A stretch of 64,000 nucleotides of DNA from Opitutaceae bacterium (GTDB lineage Bacteria > Verrucomicrobiota > Verrucomicrobiia > Opitutales > Opitutaceae): NCBI GenBank assembly GCA_016711225.1, contig JADJTK010000052.1, positions 1 through 64,000 on the forward strand, given 5' to 3'. Below, one piece after another: positions 1-9,700 of this stretch. Below the pieces are notes generated by a model that did no database searches, had not been told where the DNA came from, and saw nothing but the letters and a program-made list of their open reading frames with translations. The stretch's first letter is position 1, and each line of letters opens with the position of its first letter. The translations under genes and the position numbers were made by a program.

Positions 1-1497
1 GACCAGCCCCGCCAACAGCGAGCCCAGACCGGCCACGATCGCCATGGCCGAGATCGGCACGCACACCAGGTTCACCAGCAACGAGCCCGGCGTGAACAGC
101 CCGAACAACGCCACCGTCATCGGCAGACTCACCAACGTGGCGGCCACGGCCAGGGCGAAGCCGGAGACCGTCTCCCGCCCCGCCCAGCGCACCGCGTGGT
201 GCCACCACCTCCAGTCCGGCCCCGGCAGGGCCACCCACGGCCGCCAGCGTGCCTGCGCCCGCTCGTCCAGAACGAGACCATACAGCAGCAGCGAGGCCAC
301 CACCCCGTAGGAGAGCTGAAAACTCGCGCCGAAGAGCTGCCACGGCTCCCACCACAGCACCACCACCGCCGAGGCCGCGATGCCCGCGAGAGGATTGCGC
401 GTCCACCGCGCCGCCTCCGCCGCCAGGACGAACGCGATCATCCACCACGCCCGCCGCGCCGACGGAGCCCCGCCGGTGATTTCCACATACAGCAGCAAGG
501 CCAGCAGCCCGGTGACAATACTCGCCAAGCGCGGCACCCGCGCCACCGCCAGCAACGCCGCCAGCGCGCCCCAGATCACCGCGATGTGCAGCCCGGAGAT
601 CGCAAACAGGTGCATGGTGCCGGAGTGCATGAACAGCTCCCGCTGCTCCCCCGACAGCTCCGCCTTGCTGCCCAGCATCATGGCCAAATGGATCGAACGC
701 AGCGCCGGGTGGTCGTCGAGTCCGGCGCCCAAAATTCGCTCGAAGCGCTGTGCCGCCCGCGCACACAGCCGCCGGTAGGTGCTCGGCCCACGCGCCTCCG
801 CCAGCCAGCGGGCGCGGTTGAACTTAAACGCCGCCCCGGCCCCGGCCAGGTAGCTGTCGAAGCCGATCGCCGGTCGCCGTGCCAGCGGATTCAACACCCC
901 AAGCGCGCGCACCCGCGCCGAGGCCAACAGCACCGTTCCGGCCGGAGCCTGGATCGAGAAATAGACCCGCTGCCCAACCGTCTCTCCAAGCAACGGCGGG
1001 GCCGCGACGATCCGGGCGAGCCCCGTCGTGGTCGGCCGCCCTACCGACGCGGGGAACACCCGCTCGAGTTCCAGCACCAGTTCCGCCTCCCGCGCCGGCA
1101 ATCGTTCCCACACCGCTAGCCGCGCCTCCCGAAACTGAAAATACGCCGCCGCCGCCCCGAGCACCGCGACCACCATCCCCACGCCCCAAAGAACCTGCTT
1201 CGTCCATCCGCCAATCCTCAACTCAGCAGGCGCGGGGGCAGGACCGGTCTCCGACCGGTCTTCCAAGTCGGCTCTGCGTTCGCCTCCCTCCCTCGGCCGG
1301 TCGGGAACCGGCGGCCGTACCGCGTTTCGGCCCCATCCCACAAGGGCGCCAGCCGCGACCACCACTCCCGCCACCGCCATCACCAGCCACCAACCACCGC
1401 CCCAGCCGGCCGGCAAGGCCCGCGCCAGGGCAAAACCGCCCATCGAGGGCAGCAGCAGCCACAGAACCGGCGCCCGATGCCCGATTGTGCGCTCCAT
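1..1497 (-). CDS. comEC: ComEC/Rec2 DNA-uptake channel, N-terminal part (cut by window edge)
   Basis: ComEC forms the inner-membrane channel that carries single-stranded DNA into the cytoplasm during natural transformation. Reading the minus strand from ATG at 1497 gives an open frame to the window edge (499 residues). It has two N-terminal membrane segments, an OB-like soluble stretch, then the competence-domain signature MHLFAISGLHIAVIWG near residues 295-310, followed by several membrane segments (e.g. GLFTPGSLLVNLVCVPISAM). The C-terminal beta-lactamase-like domain would lie to the left of the window. A linker after the second membrane segment is encoded by a palindromic REP-pair element (1238-1320) read in frame, which is unusual. 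thiD lies 77 nt upstream on the same strand. The family call is firm; the exact start is likely but lacks a clear ribosome binding site. Confidence 0.9.
   Translation of the reverse strand, partial: MERTIGHRAPVLWLLLPSMGGFALARALPAGWGGGWWLVMAVAGVVVAAGALVGWGRNAVRPPVPDRPREGGERRADLEDRSETGPAPAPAELRIGGWTKQVLWGVGMVVAVLGAAAAYFQFREARLAVWERLPAREAELVLELERVFPASVGRPTTTGLARIVAAPPLLGETVGQRVYFSIQAPAGTVLLASARVRALGVLNPLARRPAIGFDSYLAGAGAAFKFNRARWLAEARGPSTYRRLCARAAQRFERILGAGLDDHPALRSIHLAMMLGSKAELSGEQRELFMHSGTMHLFAISGLHIAVIWGALAALLAVARVPRLASIVTGLLALLLYVEITGGAPSARRAWWMIAFVLAAEAARWTRNPLAGIAASAVVVLWWEPWQLFGASFQLSYGVVASLLLYGLVLDERAQARWRPWVALPGPDWRWWHHAVRWAGRETVSGFALAVAATLVSLPMTVALFGLFTPGSLLVNLVCVPISAMAIVAGLGSLLAGLV
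1238..1320. repeat. REPIN-like palindromic element, family A, inside comEC
   Basis: One arm (1238-1260) reads GCAG followed by the palindrome GACCGGTCTCCGACCGGTC. The opposite arm (about 1299-1320), read on the minus strand, begins GTAC and carries GGCCGCCGGTTCCCGACC. The first arm differs by a single base from the arm at 10511-10533. The element is about 83-84 nt long and is translated in frame as a charged, proline-rich linker of ComEC. Confidence 0.75.
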
Positions 1498-1574
1498 AGT
1501 ATGTATTGGACTTTCTATCGTTCAGAGCGGTCGGAGCCGACCGCGCGCTCGGATCCTCCGCCCCTGCCCTCCGC

Positions 1575-2359
1575 TCACACCAGATGCGCGATGAATTTTC
1601 TTCCGCGTAGCGCCACGCCACGCTCCAGCCCGCGCCGCAGATACGCCCGCCCCTCTTCGATTGCCTCCACCAGCGTTCGCCCCAGCGCCAGCTGCGCCGC
1701 GATCGCCGAGCTTAGGGTGCAACCGCTGCCATGAGTGTCCACCCCGGCAATGCGCGCACCGACCCAGCGCTCGCAGCGGCCGTCCGGCAGCGCGAGCAGG
1801 TCGACCAACTCATCGCCGCGGAGGTGGCCCCCCTTCAGCAGAAAAGGCACCCCAAAGCGCCGGGCCAGCTCCGATGCCGCCACGCCCATCTCGGCCTCAT
1901 CGACCGGGCGTCGCCCCAGAAGCACCGCCGTTTCATCGAGGTTGGGCGTCACCAGCGCCGCGAGCGGAAAGAGCTGCGCCACCACCGCGGCCACGGCCTC
2001 CGGTTGCAGCAACGCCGCTCCGCTGGTCGCCACCATCACCGGATCGACCACCGCCGGCACCCCGCGGTTCTCACGCAACAGTCCGGCCACCGCGCCGATG
2101 ATCGCCGCGTTGAAAAGCATGCCCGTCTTCACCGCCCGCACATCGAAAACCGGAACACCTGTAAGGCCTGTTCGGCCACAAACTCCGGTGCCAGCGCCAC
2201 CACTCCGCTCACGCCGTCGGGATTCTGCGCGGTCAGGCAGGTGATCGCCGTGGTACCAAACACGCCGTTGGCCGCGAACGTCAGGAGGTCGGCCTGCACG
2301 CCCGCCCCGCCCCCGCTGTCGGAGCCCGCGATGGAAAGCGCGACAGGGAGGTCGTTCAT
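1575..2359 (-). CDS. thiD: Hydroxymethylpyrimidine/phosphomethylpyrimidine kinase ThiD, frameshifted
   Basis: ThiD phosphorylates HMP and HMP-P in the cytoplasm for thiamine pyrimidine synthesis. The N-terminal frame starts at ATG 2359 (MNDLPVALSIAGSDSGGGAG) and holds the ribokinase-type substrate loop and the GVFGTTAITCLTAQN segment. The rest, from FDVRAVKTGM through the anion-hole motif DTHGSGCTLSSAIA to the stop at 1575, is in another frame. The frames cross at about 2140-2170, so a single indel separates them. Joined, the length (about 261 residues) and all motifs fit the family. As other genes in the window, including essential ones, carry similar indels, a sequencing error is as likely as a real mutation. 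Divergent from the phosphodiesterase gene at 2447. Confidence 0.88.
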
Positions 2360-2446
2360 ACGTCCGCAGTGTGTCCGGACTCTCGCTTCGGCCAAACACT
2401 TTTCTCGCCGTACCTCCCGGGCTTCGCCAACCTCTCCACCGCCCCC

Positions 2447-3514
2447 ATGCATCCAACCGCTTCCGCTGCGCTCCCCTCACTACGCCTCCGCTCCGTCGTC
2501 GGCGTCTTCCTCGCCCTGCTGTTCGGCGCCGCCGGCCTGTCCGCCCAGGACGTGCGTTGCGTGATTCACGTCAGCGTCGACGGCCTACGCCCCGACTCGA
2601 TCACCGCGCTCCCGCCCACGTCCCTGCCGAACTTCCAGCGCCTGCGCCTCCAAGGCGCCGGCACCGACAACGCCCGGTGCGACTTCGACTACTCCATCAC
2701 CCTGCCCAACCACACCACCCAGCTCACCGGCCGCCCGATCGTGGGCCCCGCCGGCCACAACTGGGCCAGCAACATCGACCCCGCCCTCGGCCACACCCTC
2801 GCCACCAACAAGGGCAGCTATGTGGCCGGAGTCTTCGACGTCGCCCACGACCACGGCCTGCGCACCGCCGCCTACGTCAGCAAGACCAAGTTCGCCCTCT
2901 TCCCGACGAGCTGGGACCACGTCAACGCCGCCCCGGACGCGGTCGCGCCCGACAACGGCCGCAACAAGATCGACCTCTATCGCTACGAAGGAAACACGGC
3001 CACCCTCGTGGCCCAACTCGCCGCCGACCAGCGCGCCCAACCGGCGGCCTACGTCTTCCTGCACCTCACCGACCTCGACTCCGTCGGCCATGCCCACGGC
3101 TGGGATACGACACCGGGCAGCGCCTACAGCAACGCCCTGCTCGCCATCGACAACCGCCTGGGCGTGCTCTTCCGGCTCGTCGACGACACCCCCGCGTTGG
3201 CCGGCCAGACCGCCATCGTGCTCACCGCCGACCATGGCGGCTTCGGCACGAACCACGGCGACGCGGCTCTGGCGCTCGACTACACCGTGCCCTTCTACGT
3301 CTGGGGCCCCGGGGCGACCGGCGGTGCCGACCTCTACGCGCTCAACCCCACCACTCGCCTCAACCCCGGGACCAACCGCCCGGGCCACGACGCCGCCCCG
3401 CAACCGATCCGCAATGGCGAAGCCGCCAACGTCTCGCTCAAGCTTCTCGGTCTGGGCCCGATTCCCGGCTCGACGATCGGCGCCGCCCAGGACCTCGCCA
3501 TCGGTCCCGAATAG
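2447..3514 (+). CDS. Secreted type I phosphodiesterase / nucleotide pyrophosphatase family protein
   Basis: Alkaline-phosphatase superfamily hydrolase, probably periplasmic. With ATG 2447 the protein has 355 residues and a signal peptide (LRLRSVVGVFLALLFGAAGLSAQD). Metal and nucleophile motifs of the NPP family follow in order: VSVDGLRPD (Asp45), TLPNHTTQLTGR (Thr85 as likely nucleophile), LTDLDSVGHAHGWDT (Asp/His) and LTADHGGFGTNHGD (Asp-His, His). The substrate cannot be told from sequence; a phosphodiester, nucleotide or phospholipid head group is possible. An upstream in-frame start at 2369 would add 26 residues ahead of the signal peptide and is less likely. The gene converges on the rhomboid gene across a 71-nt palindromic spacer. 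Confidence 0.85.
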   Translation: MHPTASAALPSLRLRSVVGVFLALLFGAAGLSAQDVRCVIHVSVDGLRPDSITALPPTSLPNFQRLRLQGAGTDNARCDFDYSITLPNHTTQLTGRPIVGPAGHNWASNIDPALGHTLATNKGSYVAGVFDVAHDHGLRTAAYVSKTKFALFPTSWDHVNAAPDAVAPDNGRNKIDLYRYEGNTATLVAQLAADQRAQPAAYVFLHLTDLDSVGHAHGWDTTPGSAYSNALLAIDNRLGVLFRLVDDTPALAGQTAIVLTADHGGFGTNHGDAALALDYTVPFYVWGPGATGGADLYALNPTTRLNPGTNRPGHDAAPQPIRNGEAANVSLKLLGLGPIPGSTIGAAQDLAIGPE

Positions 3515-3534
3515 CAGTGGTGCCGCTCCCGGTG

Positions 3535-3585
3535 GTCCGATAGGGCCGATCCAACCGATCGGACCTATTGCGGCTATAGCCGTCC
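3535..3585. repeat. Short-period palindromic spacer between convergent genes
   Basis: The spacer repeats variants of GATAGGGCCGATC / GATCGGACCTAT around a CAACC centre, so it can fold as ATAGG-GCCGATC...GATCGG-CCTAT, followed by a degenerate further unit (TTGCGGCTATAG). It lies between two convergent stop codons and may serve as a two-way terminator. It also resembles the degenerate short-period repeats found elsewhere in the window. Confidence 0.5.
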
Positions 3586-4290
3586 TCACCGACTGAGCAC
3601 AACCTCGCGCTCGCTCAACGGCCGGATGCAGAAGGCCACCAGCACCCCGAAGGTGAAACCACCGATGTGGGCCCACCAGGCCACACCGCCCAGATGGACA
3701 GTGTGGGCACTGGCCGCGCCCGCCGACAGCCACTGCATCCCAATCCAGAAAAGCAGGTAGAGCACCGCCGGCACCTTCACGGGCAACTGTATTATAACGA
3801 CAGGTACCAGCAAAGTGACGCGGGCGCGCCAGCACCAGACGAGGTAAGCTCCCATGACACCCGCGATCGCGCCGGAGGCCCCGACCATCGGCAGCACGCT
3901 CGCACCGCCGGACGCCAGCCCTTGCGCGATCGCCGCCGCGACTCCGCAGCCCAGGTAGAAGAACAGGTACGGGAGCCGCCCGAGCCGGTCCTCCACATTG
4001 TCGCCGAAAATCCACAGCGTCCAGAGGTTGCCCACAAGATGAAGCCAGCCTCCATGGAGGAACTGGCAGGTGAAGAGGGTCGCCACCGCATGCCGCAGCG
4101 CGAGCTTGTCGTGGTGCTCGAGTGCCGCCCGGGCCCCGGCCGGAATAAAGCCCCACTCGCGAAACGCCTGCCTGAGGCCGGAGGCCCCAAGCCGCTGTTC
4201 CCACCAAAACACCGCAGCGCACCCGCCAATGACCAACAGTGTCATCAACGGGAAACGCCAGCGCTCCTCCGAATCGTTCACCAGCAACAT
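3586..4290 (-). CDS. Rhomboid family intramembrane serine protease
   Basis: A 234-residue polytopic membrane protein that should cleave transmembrane substrates within the lipid bilayer. It has the L1-loop/TM2 signature HGGWLHLVGNLWTLWIFGDN (79-98), the catalytic serine motif GASGAIAG (Ser139) and the catalytic histidine in AWWAHIGGFTFG (His208); the Ser-His dyad is complete. Start ATG 4290 (MLLVNDSEE) puts a membrane segment at about 14-30; a longer frame upstream exists but reads like non-coding DNA over the rarA promoter. Divergent from rarA. Target proteins are unknown. Confidence 0.92.
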   Translation of the reverse strand: MLLVNDSEERWRFPLMTLLVIGGCAAVFWWEQRLGASGLRQAFREWGFIPAGARAALEHHDKLALRHAVATLFTCQFLHGGWLHLVGNLWTLWIFGDNVEDRLGRLPYLFFYLGCGVAAAIAQGLASGGASVLPMVGASGAIAGVMGAYLVWCWRARVTLLVPVVIIQLPVKVPAVLYLLFWIGMQWLSAGAASAHTVHLGGVAWWAHIGGFTFGVLVAFCIRPLSEREVVLSR

Positions 4291-4432
4291 GCCCGCGACA
4301 GAAATGCCGTGCGCCGGGCTTGTCGAGGGTGCGGCCCCTCCAATTGGCCCCAGACTTTCCAGACACCGTCGGCCGCCCTGCGCTCGATCGCAGGCACCAC
4401 CGCGCTTGCCAGCCCGCGCCGACTGCGGCCTG

Positions 4433-5833
4433 ATGGCCGCGATGCCCGCCGAGGACCAACCCGACCTGTTTGCCACTCCCGGCGACTCTTCCTCCGCCCC
4501 CGGCGCCGAGTGGCCGGCCGCGCCGCGCAAGCAGCCGCTGGCCGCCCGCATGCGCCCCCGCGCCCTCTCCGAGATCGCCGGCCAACGCCATATCCTCGAG
4601 CCGGATTCACTCCTGCCTCGCCTGGTCAAGAGCAACCAGTTCGGCAGCCTCATCTTCTACGGCCCGCCCGGTTGCGGGAAGACCAGCCTGGCCGAGGCCA
4701 TCGCCCGCGAGACCGGCTGCCGCTTCGTGCGCATCAACGCCGTCATGTCCAACGTGGCCGAGCTACGCGAGGTGCTCGCCATCGCCCGCCACCGCCCCGA
4801 GACCACTATCCTCTTCATCGACGAGCTGCACCGCTTCAACAAGTCGCAGCAGGACCTCCTCCTGCCCGACGTCGAAGACGGTTGTGTGCGCCTCATCGGC
4901 GCCACCACGCACAACCCGGGTTTCTACGTCAACCCGCCGCTGCTCAGCCGCAGCCACCTCTTCCGCCTCGACCCGGTCTCCGTCGATGACGCCACCGCAG
5001 TGCTGCGCCGCGCCCTCGACGATCCCGACCGCGGCCTCGGCCTCAGTGGCTGCACCACCAGCGACGCGGTGCTGCGCGACCTCGCCTCGCTGTGCGACGG
5101 CGACCTGCGCCGCGCCCTCAACGCCCTGGAGACGCTCATCCTCAGCCTGCCGCTCAAGGGCGAGCTCACCTCCGCCCAGCTCGAGGTCTTCGCCAAGGAG
5201 CGCCGCATCCGCTATGACGCCGACGAAGACGAGCATTATGACACCATCTCCGCCTTCATCAAATGCGTGCGCGGCAGCGACCCCGACGCTGCCCTCTACT
5301 GGCTGGCCAAGATGCTCGCCGGCGGCGAGGACCCGCGCTTCATCGCCCGTCGCCTCGTCATCAGCGCCTCGGAAGACGTCGGCCTCGCCGACCCGCTCGG
5401 GCTGCCGCTCGCCATTGCCGCCCACCACGCCTGCGACTTCGTGGGGTTGCCGGAGGCCGAATACGCGCTGGCCCACGCCACCGTCCATCTGGCCTGCGCC
5501 CCGAAGAGCAACTCCGTGACCCTCGCCCTCGCCGCCGCCAAAGCGGCGCTCGCCCAGGCCCCGGTGCAATCCGTGCCGATGGCGATGCGCGACAAGGGCG
5601 GACAGGCCTCCAAACGCATGGGCCATGGCGTGGGCTACCTCTACAGCCACGACTTCCCCGAGAACATCAGCGGACAGGACTACCTGGAGAAACCACTGCG
5701 CTTCTACGAACCGAAGCCCGTCGGCTTCGAGGCCAAGACCGCCGAACGCATCACCCACTGGCGCGAACTCAAGCGCCAGATTCAGGCGAGGGACGCCGCA
5801 AAATCCCCGGCAAACGGGAAGCCTTCGAGGTAG
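4433..5833 (+). CDS. rarA: Replication-associated recombination protein A (AAA ATPase)
   Basis: RarA (MgsA) belongs to the clamp-loader/WRNIP1 AAA+ family and acts at stalled replication forks. The 466-residue protein shows Walker A GPPGCGKTS (77-85), Walker B LFIDELHRF (127-135), sensor region LIGATTHNPGF, arginine-finger region LLSRSHLFRL and the C-terminal tetramerisation part with the family-typical SEDVGLADP and GVGYLYSHDFP. Two in-frame ATGs (4433 and 4442) are possible; an acidic/Pro N-terminus with a QPDLF peptide (residues 9-13) resembles a beta-clamp binding motif, which fits the family. The stop codon abuts a GTAG palindrome. Confidence 0.95.
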   Translation: MAAMPAEDQPDLFATPGDSSSAPGAEWPAAPRKQPLAARMRPRALSEIAGQRHILEPDSLLPRLVKSNQFGSLIFYGPPGCGKTSLAEAIARETGCRFVRINAVMSNVAELREVLAIARHRPETTILFIDELHRFNKSQQDLLLPDVEDGCVRLIGATTHNPGFYVNPPLLSRSHLFRLDPVSVDDATAVLRRALDDPDRGLGLSGCTTSDAVLRDLASLCDGDLRRALNALETLILSLPLKGELTSAQLEVFAKERRIRYDADEDEHYDTISAFIKCVRGSDPDAALYWLAKMLAGGEDPRFIARRLVISASEDVGLADPLGLPLAIAAHHACDFVGLPEAEYALAHATVHLACAPKSNSVTLALAAAKAALAQAPVQSVPMAMRDKGGQASKRMGHGVGYLYSHDFPENISGQDYLEKPLRFYEPKPVGFEAKTAERITHWRELKRQIQARDAAKSPANGKPSR

Positions 5834-5946
5834 GCGGGCTTCGCCCTCTGTGGTGATTCCTCAGTCTCCGGTGGTGGGGCGGGCTTTGCGCCCGCCATCC
5901 GTGCCTGCTCAGCGCAAACCTGGTGGGGGTAAACCCCGCCCCACCA
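5830..5946. repeat. REP/REPIN-like palindromes downstream of rarA (families A and B)
   Basis: A single GTAG-type unit (GTAGGCGGGCTTCGCCCTC, 5830-5848) overlaps the rarA stop. It is followed by an inverted pair of the second family: GTGGTGGGGCGGGCTTTGCG (5871 on) and, on the other strand, TGGTGGGGCGGGGTTTACCC (5946 back to 5921). Each unit is itself a hairpin. The remaining bases to 6087 show no gene. Confidence 0.65.
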
Positions 5947-6087
5947 TTGACAAAAGCGCGTCGGTCGCTGCATAGCCCTGTTCAGTTCGTTTCCCTCGCC
6001 AACCTTCCGTGAATCCAGCGTAAACGCACCACCCCGCGTCGCCGCCGGGCTTGCCTCCCGCCGGCGCCAGCACCACCCTTCCCACCG

Positions 6088-6732
6088 ATGAAGAAGCTTT
6101 CTGCCCTGTCGTTGCTCGCACTCGGCCTGTGCCTCATCCCGGTGGTCGACGCCGCCGACCCCAAGGCGACGCCGCAACCCGCGCCCAAGACGAGCCAACC
6201 GGCCTCAACCAAGGCCGCCCCAAAAACCACGACCAAAGCCGCGACCAAGGTCGACCCGAAAGCCGCCCCCAAGGTCGATCCCAAGGCGGCCACCAAAGTC
6301 GACCCGAAGGCCACCAAGGAGAGCCCCGCCGCGGAGAAGCCGCTCGTGGGTATCCTGATCACGCGTAAGGACGGCAACGGCTTCCTCAACCTGAAGGTCG
6401 CCGACGGCCATTTCACCATCGTCTTCCTCGACAAGGACAAGAAGGAGACCGAAGGCGACTTCGCCCGCGCCATCATCCGCTACCGAAAGAATCTCACCAA
6501 CAACCAGTACATCCTAACGCGCGCCGCCGACGGCAAATCACTGCGGGCTGGAGGCACTCCCGTGCGCCGGCCGTACATCCTGCCGGCCCTTCCGGTGCTG
6601 CTCTTCAAGGAAGGCAAGGACGAGGTCGCTGAGGCCTACACAGTCCAGTTCAACCAGCCCATGGCCGGCGACGGTGAACTCATCCCGGCCGACGAGATGA
6701 CTCCGGAGCAGCTCAAGAAGGCCGCCAAGTAG
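6088..6732 (+). CDS. Exported protein with Lys/Pro/Ala-rich repeat linker, unknown function
   Basis: A 214-residue protein with a clear signal peptide (MKKLSALSLLALGLCLIPVVDA, cleavage after about 23). Residues 24-85 form a low-complexity linker in which units of the type KVDPKAA/KAAPKVDP/KATK recur. The C-terminal 130 residues are ordered and have no motif I recognise (VGILITRKDGNGFLNLKV...FTIVFLDKDKKETEGDFARAIIRY). The cationic linker could bind peptidoglycan or nucleic acid; this is speculation. The next gene starts 28 nt downstream on the same strand, so co-transcription is possible. Confidence 0.75.
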   Translation: MKKLSALSLLALGLCLIPVVDAADPKATPQPAPKTSQPASTKAAPKTTTKAATKVDPKAAPKVDPKAATKVDPKATKESPAAEKPLVGILITRKDGNGFLNLKVADGHFTIVFLDKDKKETEGDFARAIIRYRKNLTNNQYILTRAADGKSLRAGGTPVRRPYILPALPVLLFKEGKDEVAEAYTVQFNQPMAGDGELIPADEMTPEQLKKAAK

Positions 6733-6760
6733 TCCTATTCACTGGCAATCACACGACGCG

Positions 6761-9700
6761 GTGAACCGCTTCGCCCTGTTCCTCCTTTCTTGGGCCGCCG
6801 CAGCCTCGCTGTCGGCGGCCGAGTTTTTTGTGTCGCCCGCCGGCAGCGACAGCGCTGCCGGCACCGCCGCCGCGCCCTTCGCCAGCCTGACCCGCGCCCG
6901 CGACGCCATCCGCACGCTCAAGGGCGGTGCGGGACTGCCACCGGAGGGCATCACCGTCTGGTTGCGTGGCGGCAACTACAACCTCACCGCGACGTTCACC
7001 CTCGAGAGCCAAGACTCGGGCACCGCCTCCGCACCGATCGTCTACGCCGCCTACCCAGGCGAAGAAGCGCGCATCACCGGCGCCAGGCCTCTCGATCCGT
7101 CGTGGTTCTCCGTGGTCGATGCGTCCTCGCCAGTCTGGGACCGGATCGACGCGGCGGCCCGCGGGCACGTGCTCGTCGCCGACCTCCCGGCTCACGGCCT
7201 CTCCAATTTCGGCACACTCAAGGACCGCGGCTACGGTGCCCTGCGGATCGCCCCGCTCACCCTTTTCTGCGACGGCCGGCCGATGACGCTGGCCCGCTGG
7301 CCCAACGACCCGCGCGAGTTTGCCCTCACCGACTCCGTCCCTTCCCCCACCCAGATCACCTACTCCGGCGACCGCCCCGCTCGCTGGACCCAGGCCGAGG
7401 AGCCCTGGCTCCACGGTTTGTGGACGCAGTATTGGGCGGATTTTCATCTCAAGATCGCGGCCATCGACACCGCCAACCGCACGCTCACCCTCGCCGCCGC
7501 CCCCGCCTCCTACGGCATCACCGCCGAGCACCCCTTCTACGCCTACAACCTGCTCGAAGAGATCGATCAACCCGGCGAATACTACCTCGATCGCAGCACC
7601 GGACGCCTCTACTTCTGGCCAGCCGCCCCGCTCGCCGGCGCCACCCTCCAGGTCAGCATGCTTGAGGTGCCCCTCGTGCAGATCGCCGGCGCCCAACACC
7701 TCACCTTCCGCGGCCTCGTCTTCGAGGCCTCGCGCGCCGGCCTGATCGCCATCACCAGCGGCACCCACAACCGCCTCGAACGCTGCCTGCTGCGCAATGC
7801 CCAGAATGCCGCCACCGTCGCCGGCACTGCCAACGGCCTGCACGACTGCGAGATCGTCGACTGCGACGAGGACGGTGTGCGCCTCGCCGGCGGCAACCGC
7901 GCCACCTTGGTGCCGGGCGGCAACTACGTCACCAACTGCCGGATCCACCGCATCTCCCGCACCGTCTGGACCTACCATCCCGCCGTCAACCTCCGCGGCG
8001 GTTGCGGCAACATCGTCGCCCACAACCTTCTCGACGACCTGCCCCACTCCGCCGTCCTGTTCTCCGGCAACGACCATCGCATCGAGGGCAACGAGATTCG
8101 CCGCGTCTGCCGCCTCACCTCCGACTGCGGCGCCATCTACACCGGCCGCGACTGGGGCTACCGCGGCAATCTCATCACCGGGAATTTTCTCCACCACATC
8201 GAAACCCTCTGGGGCAGCGGCGCCCGCGGGGTGTATCTCGACGATATGGTCGCCGGCCCGGCCGTCACCGGCAACGTCTTCTACGCCCTGCAGGAGACGG
8301 CAATCTTCTGCGGCGCCGGCCGCGACCTCGACCTGAGCAACAACGTCATCGCCGCCTGCAATACCGGCCACTACAGCGGCGACTACGCCCGCACCTGGGT
8401 AACCAACACCCCGGGCGACTCGTGGAACTTGCTCGAGCGCCTCGCCGCCGAGGGCATCCAGTATCAGCAGGAACCGTGGGCCTCGCGCTACCCCGCCTGC
8501 GCCGCCATCCCGAACAACTACGCCACCATCCTGACCGGTCTCTGGCGCAATCCCCAGGGTTGCCGCTTTGTCCGCAACGCTGGTTGGGCCAACAGCACGT
8601 GGATGCGCGAGTACGACAAGTCCGGCACCGGAGTCTTCAGCGTCTACGCCTCGATTACCGACAACACGGCAGAGCAGATCCCGCTCTTCGACGACCGCGC
8701 CTCCCTCGACCGCTCGCTCCGTCCGGTGTCGCTCGCAGCCAACGTCTCCGCCTTCACCCCGATCGCGTTCGCCGAGATCGGCCGCGATTTCTCCGCCTGG
8801 CCTGCCGCCACCCGGCCGCCAGCCGCGCCCGCCCTCACCGTTCGCGCCGCCTCGCCGACCCAGGTTGAGCTCGAGTGGATCGACTATAGCAACTTGGCGG
8901 GAAACCAGGAGACAGGCTTCACGCTTGAGCGCCGCAACCTGCCCGACGGTCCGTGGCAGACCTTGCGTACCTACGGGCCGGATTCGGATTTCGACTCCGA
9001 AACCGGCTTGGCTCCCGCCACCCGTTACGCCTATCGCATCCGCGCCGCCAATGCCGTCGGAACCGCCTGCTCCCCGGAAGCTGCGCTCACCACCCCAACC
9101 CTTCTGGTCCCCGTAACCACGCCCACCCGGCTTGAGGCGGAGACCGCGTACACCGTGGTCGCCGATGTCGGCAGTTACGGCACTGTCGGCATCTCCAACG
9201 GGACCCTCGACAGCGAGCGCAGCCTGCGCCTCTACGACGTCGGCGACTCGTTCAGCCGCAGCTTCACCCTCACCACCGGAGGGCTCCACCGTCTGGGCTT
9301 TCGCGGCCGGGCCGGGGGCACCGGCTTCTGGCCCAACGGCTACTCCTTCCGCCTCGACGGCAATCCACTGTCCATGGTCGGCGACACCGCCTCCCTCTCG
9401 GCGTACGACACCGCTTACGGCGGCTCCTACTGGGGCACGATGACGAGCGATCCGCTCCAGCTAGCCGCCGGTGTGCACACGATCACCGTCACCGCCGCCA
9501 ACAGCTGGGCCGTGGCCGACTATCTCGAAGTCGCGCTGGTTGCGCCCCCTGCCCAAACCACCTTCGCCGCCTGGGCGGCGGTTCATTTCAGCACCGACCA
9601 GTTGGCCTCCCCTGCCCTTTCCTCCCCGCTCGCCCCGCCCGCCGGCGACGGCACGCCCAATCTCCTCAAATACGCCCTCGGGCTCGATCCCTGGACGGCA

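Noticed and set aside
196..1119. Long plus-strand open frames opposite comEC
   Set aside because: They read as Arg/Pro/His-rich low-complexity protein typical of the complement of a high-GC gene; the minus-strand frame has membrane segments and the ComEC signature.
7000..9289. An 846-codon minus-strand open frame opposite the beta-helix gene
   Set aside because: Its translation is Gly/Ala/Val/Glu-rich with no fold or motif, and the plus-strand frame has a signal peptide and recognisable domains throughout.
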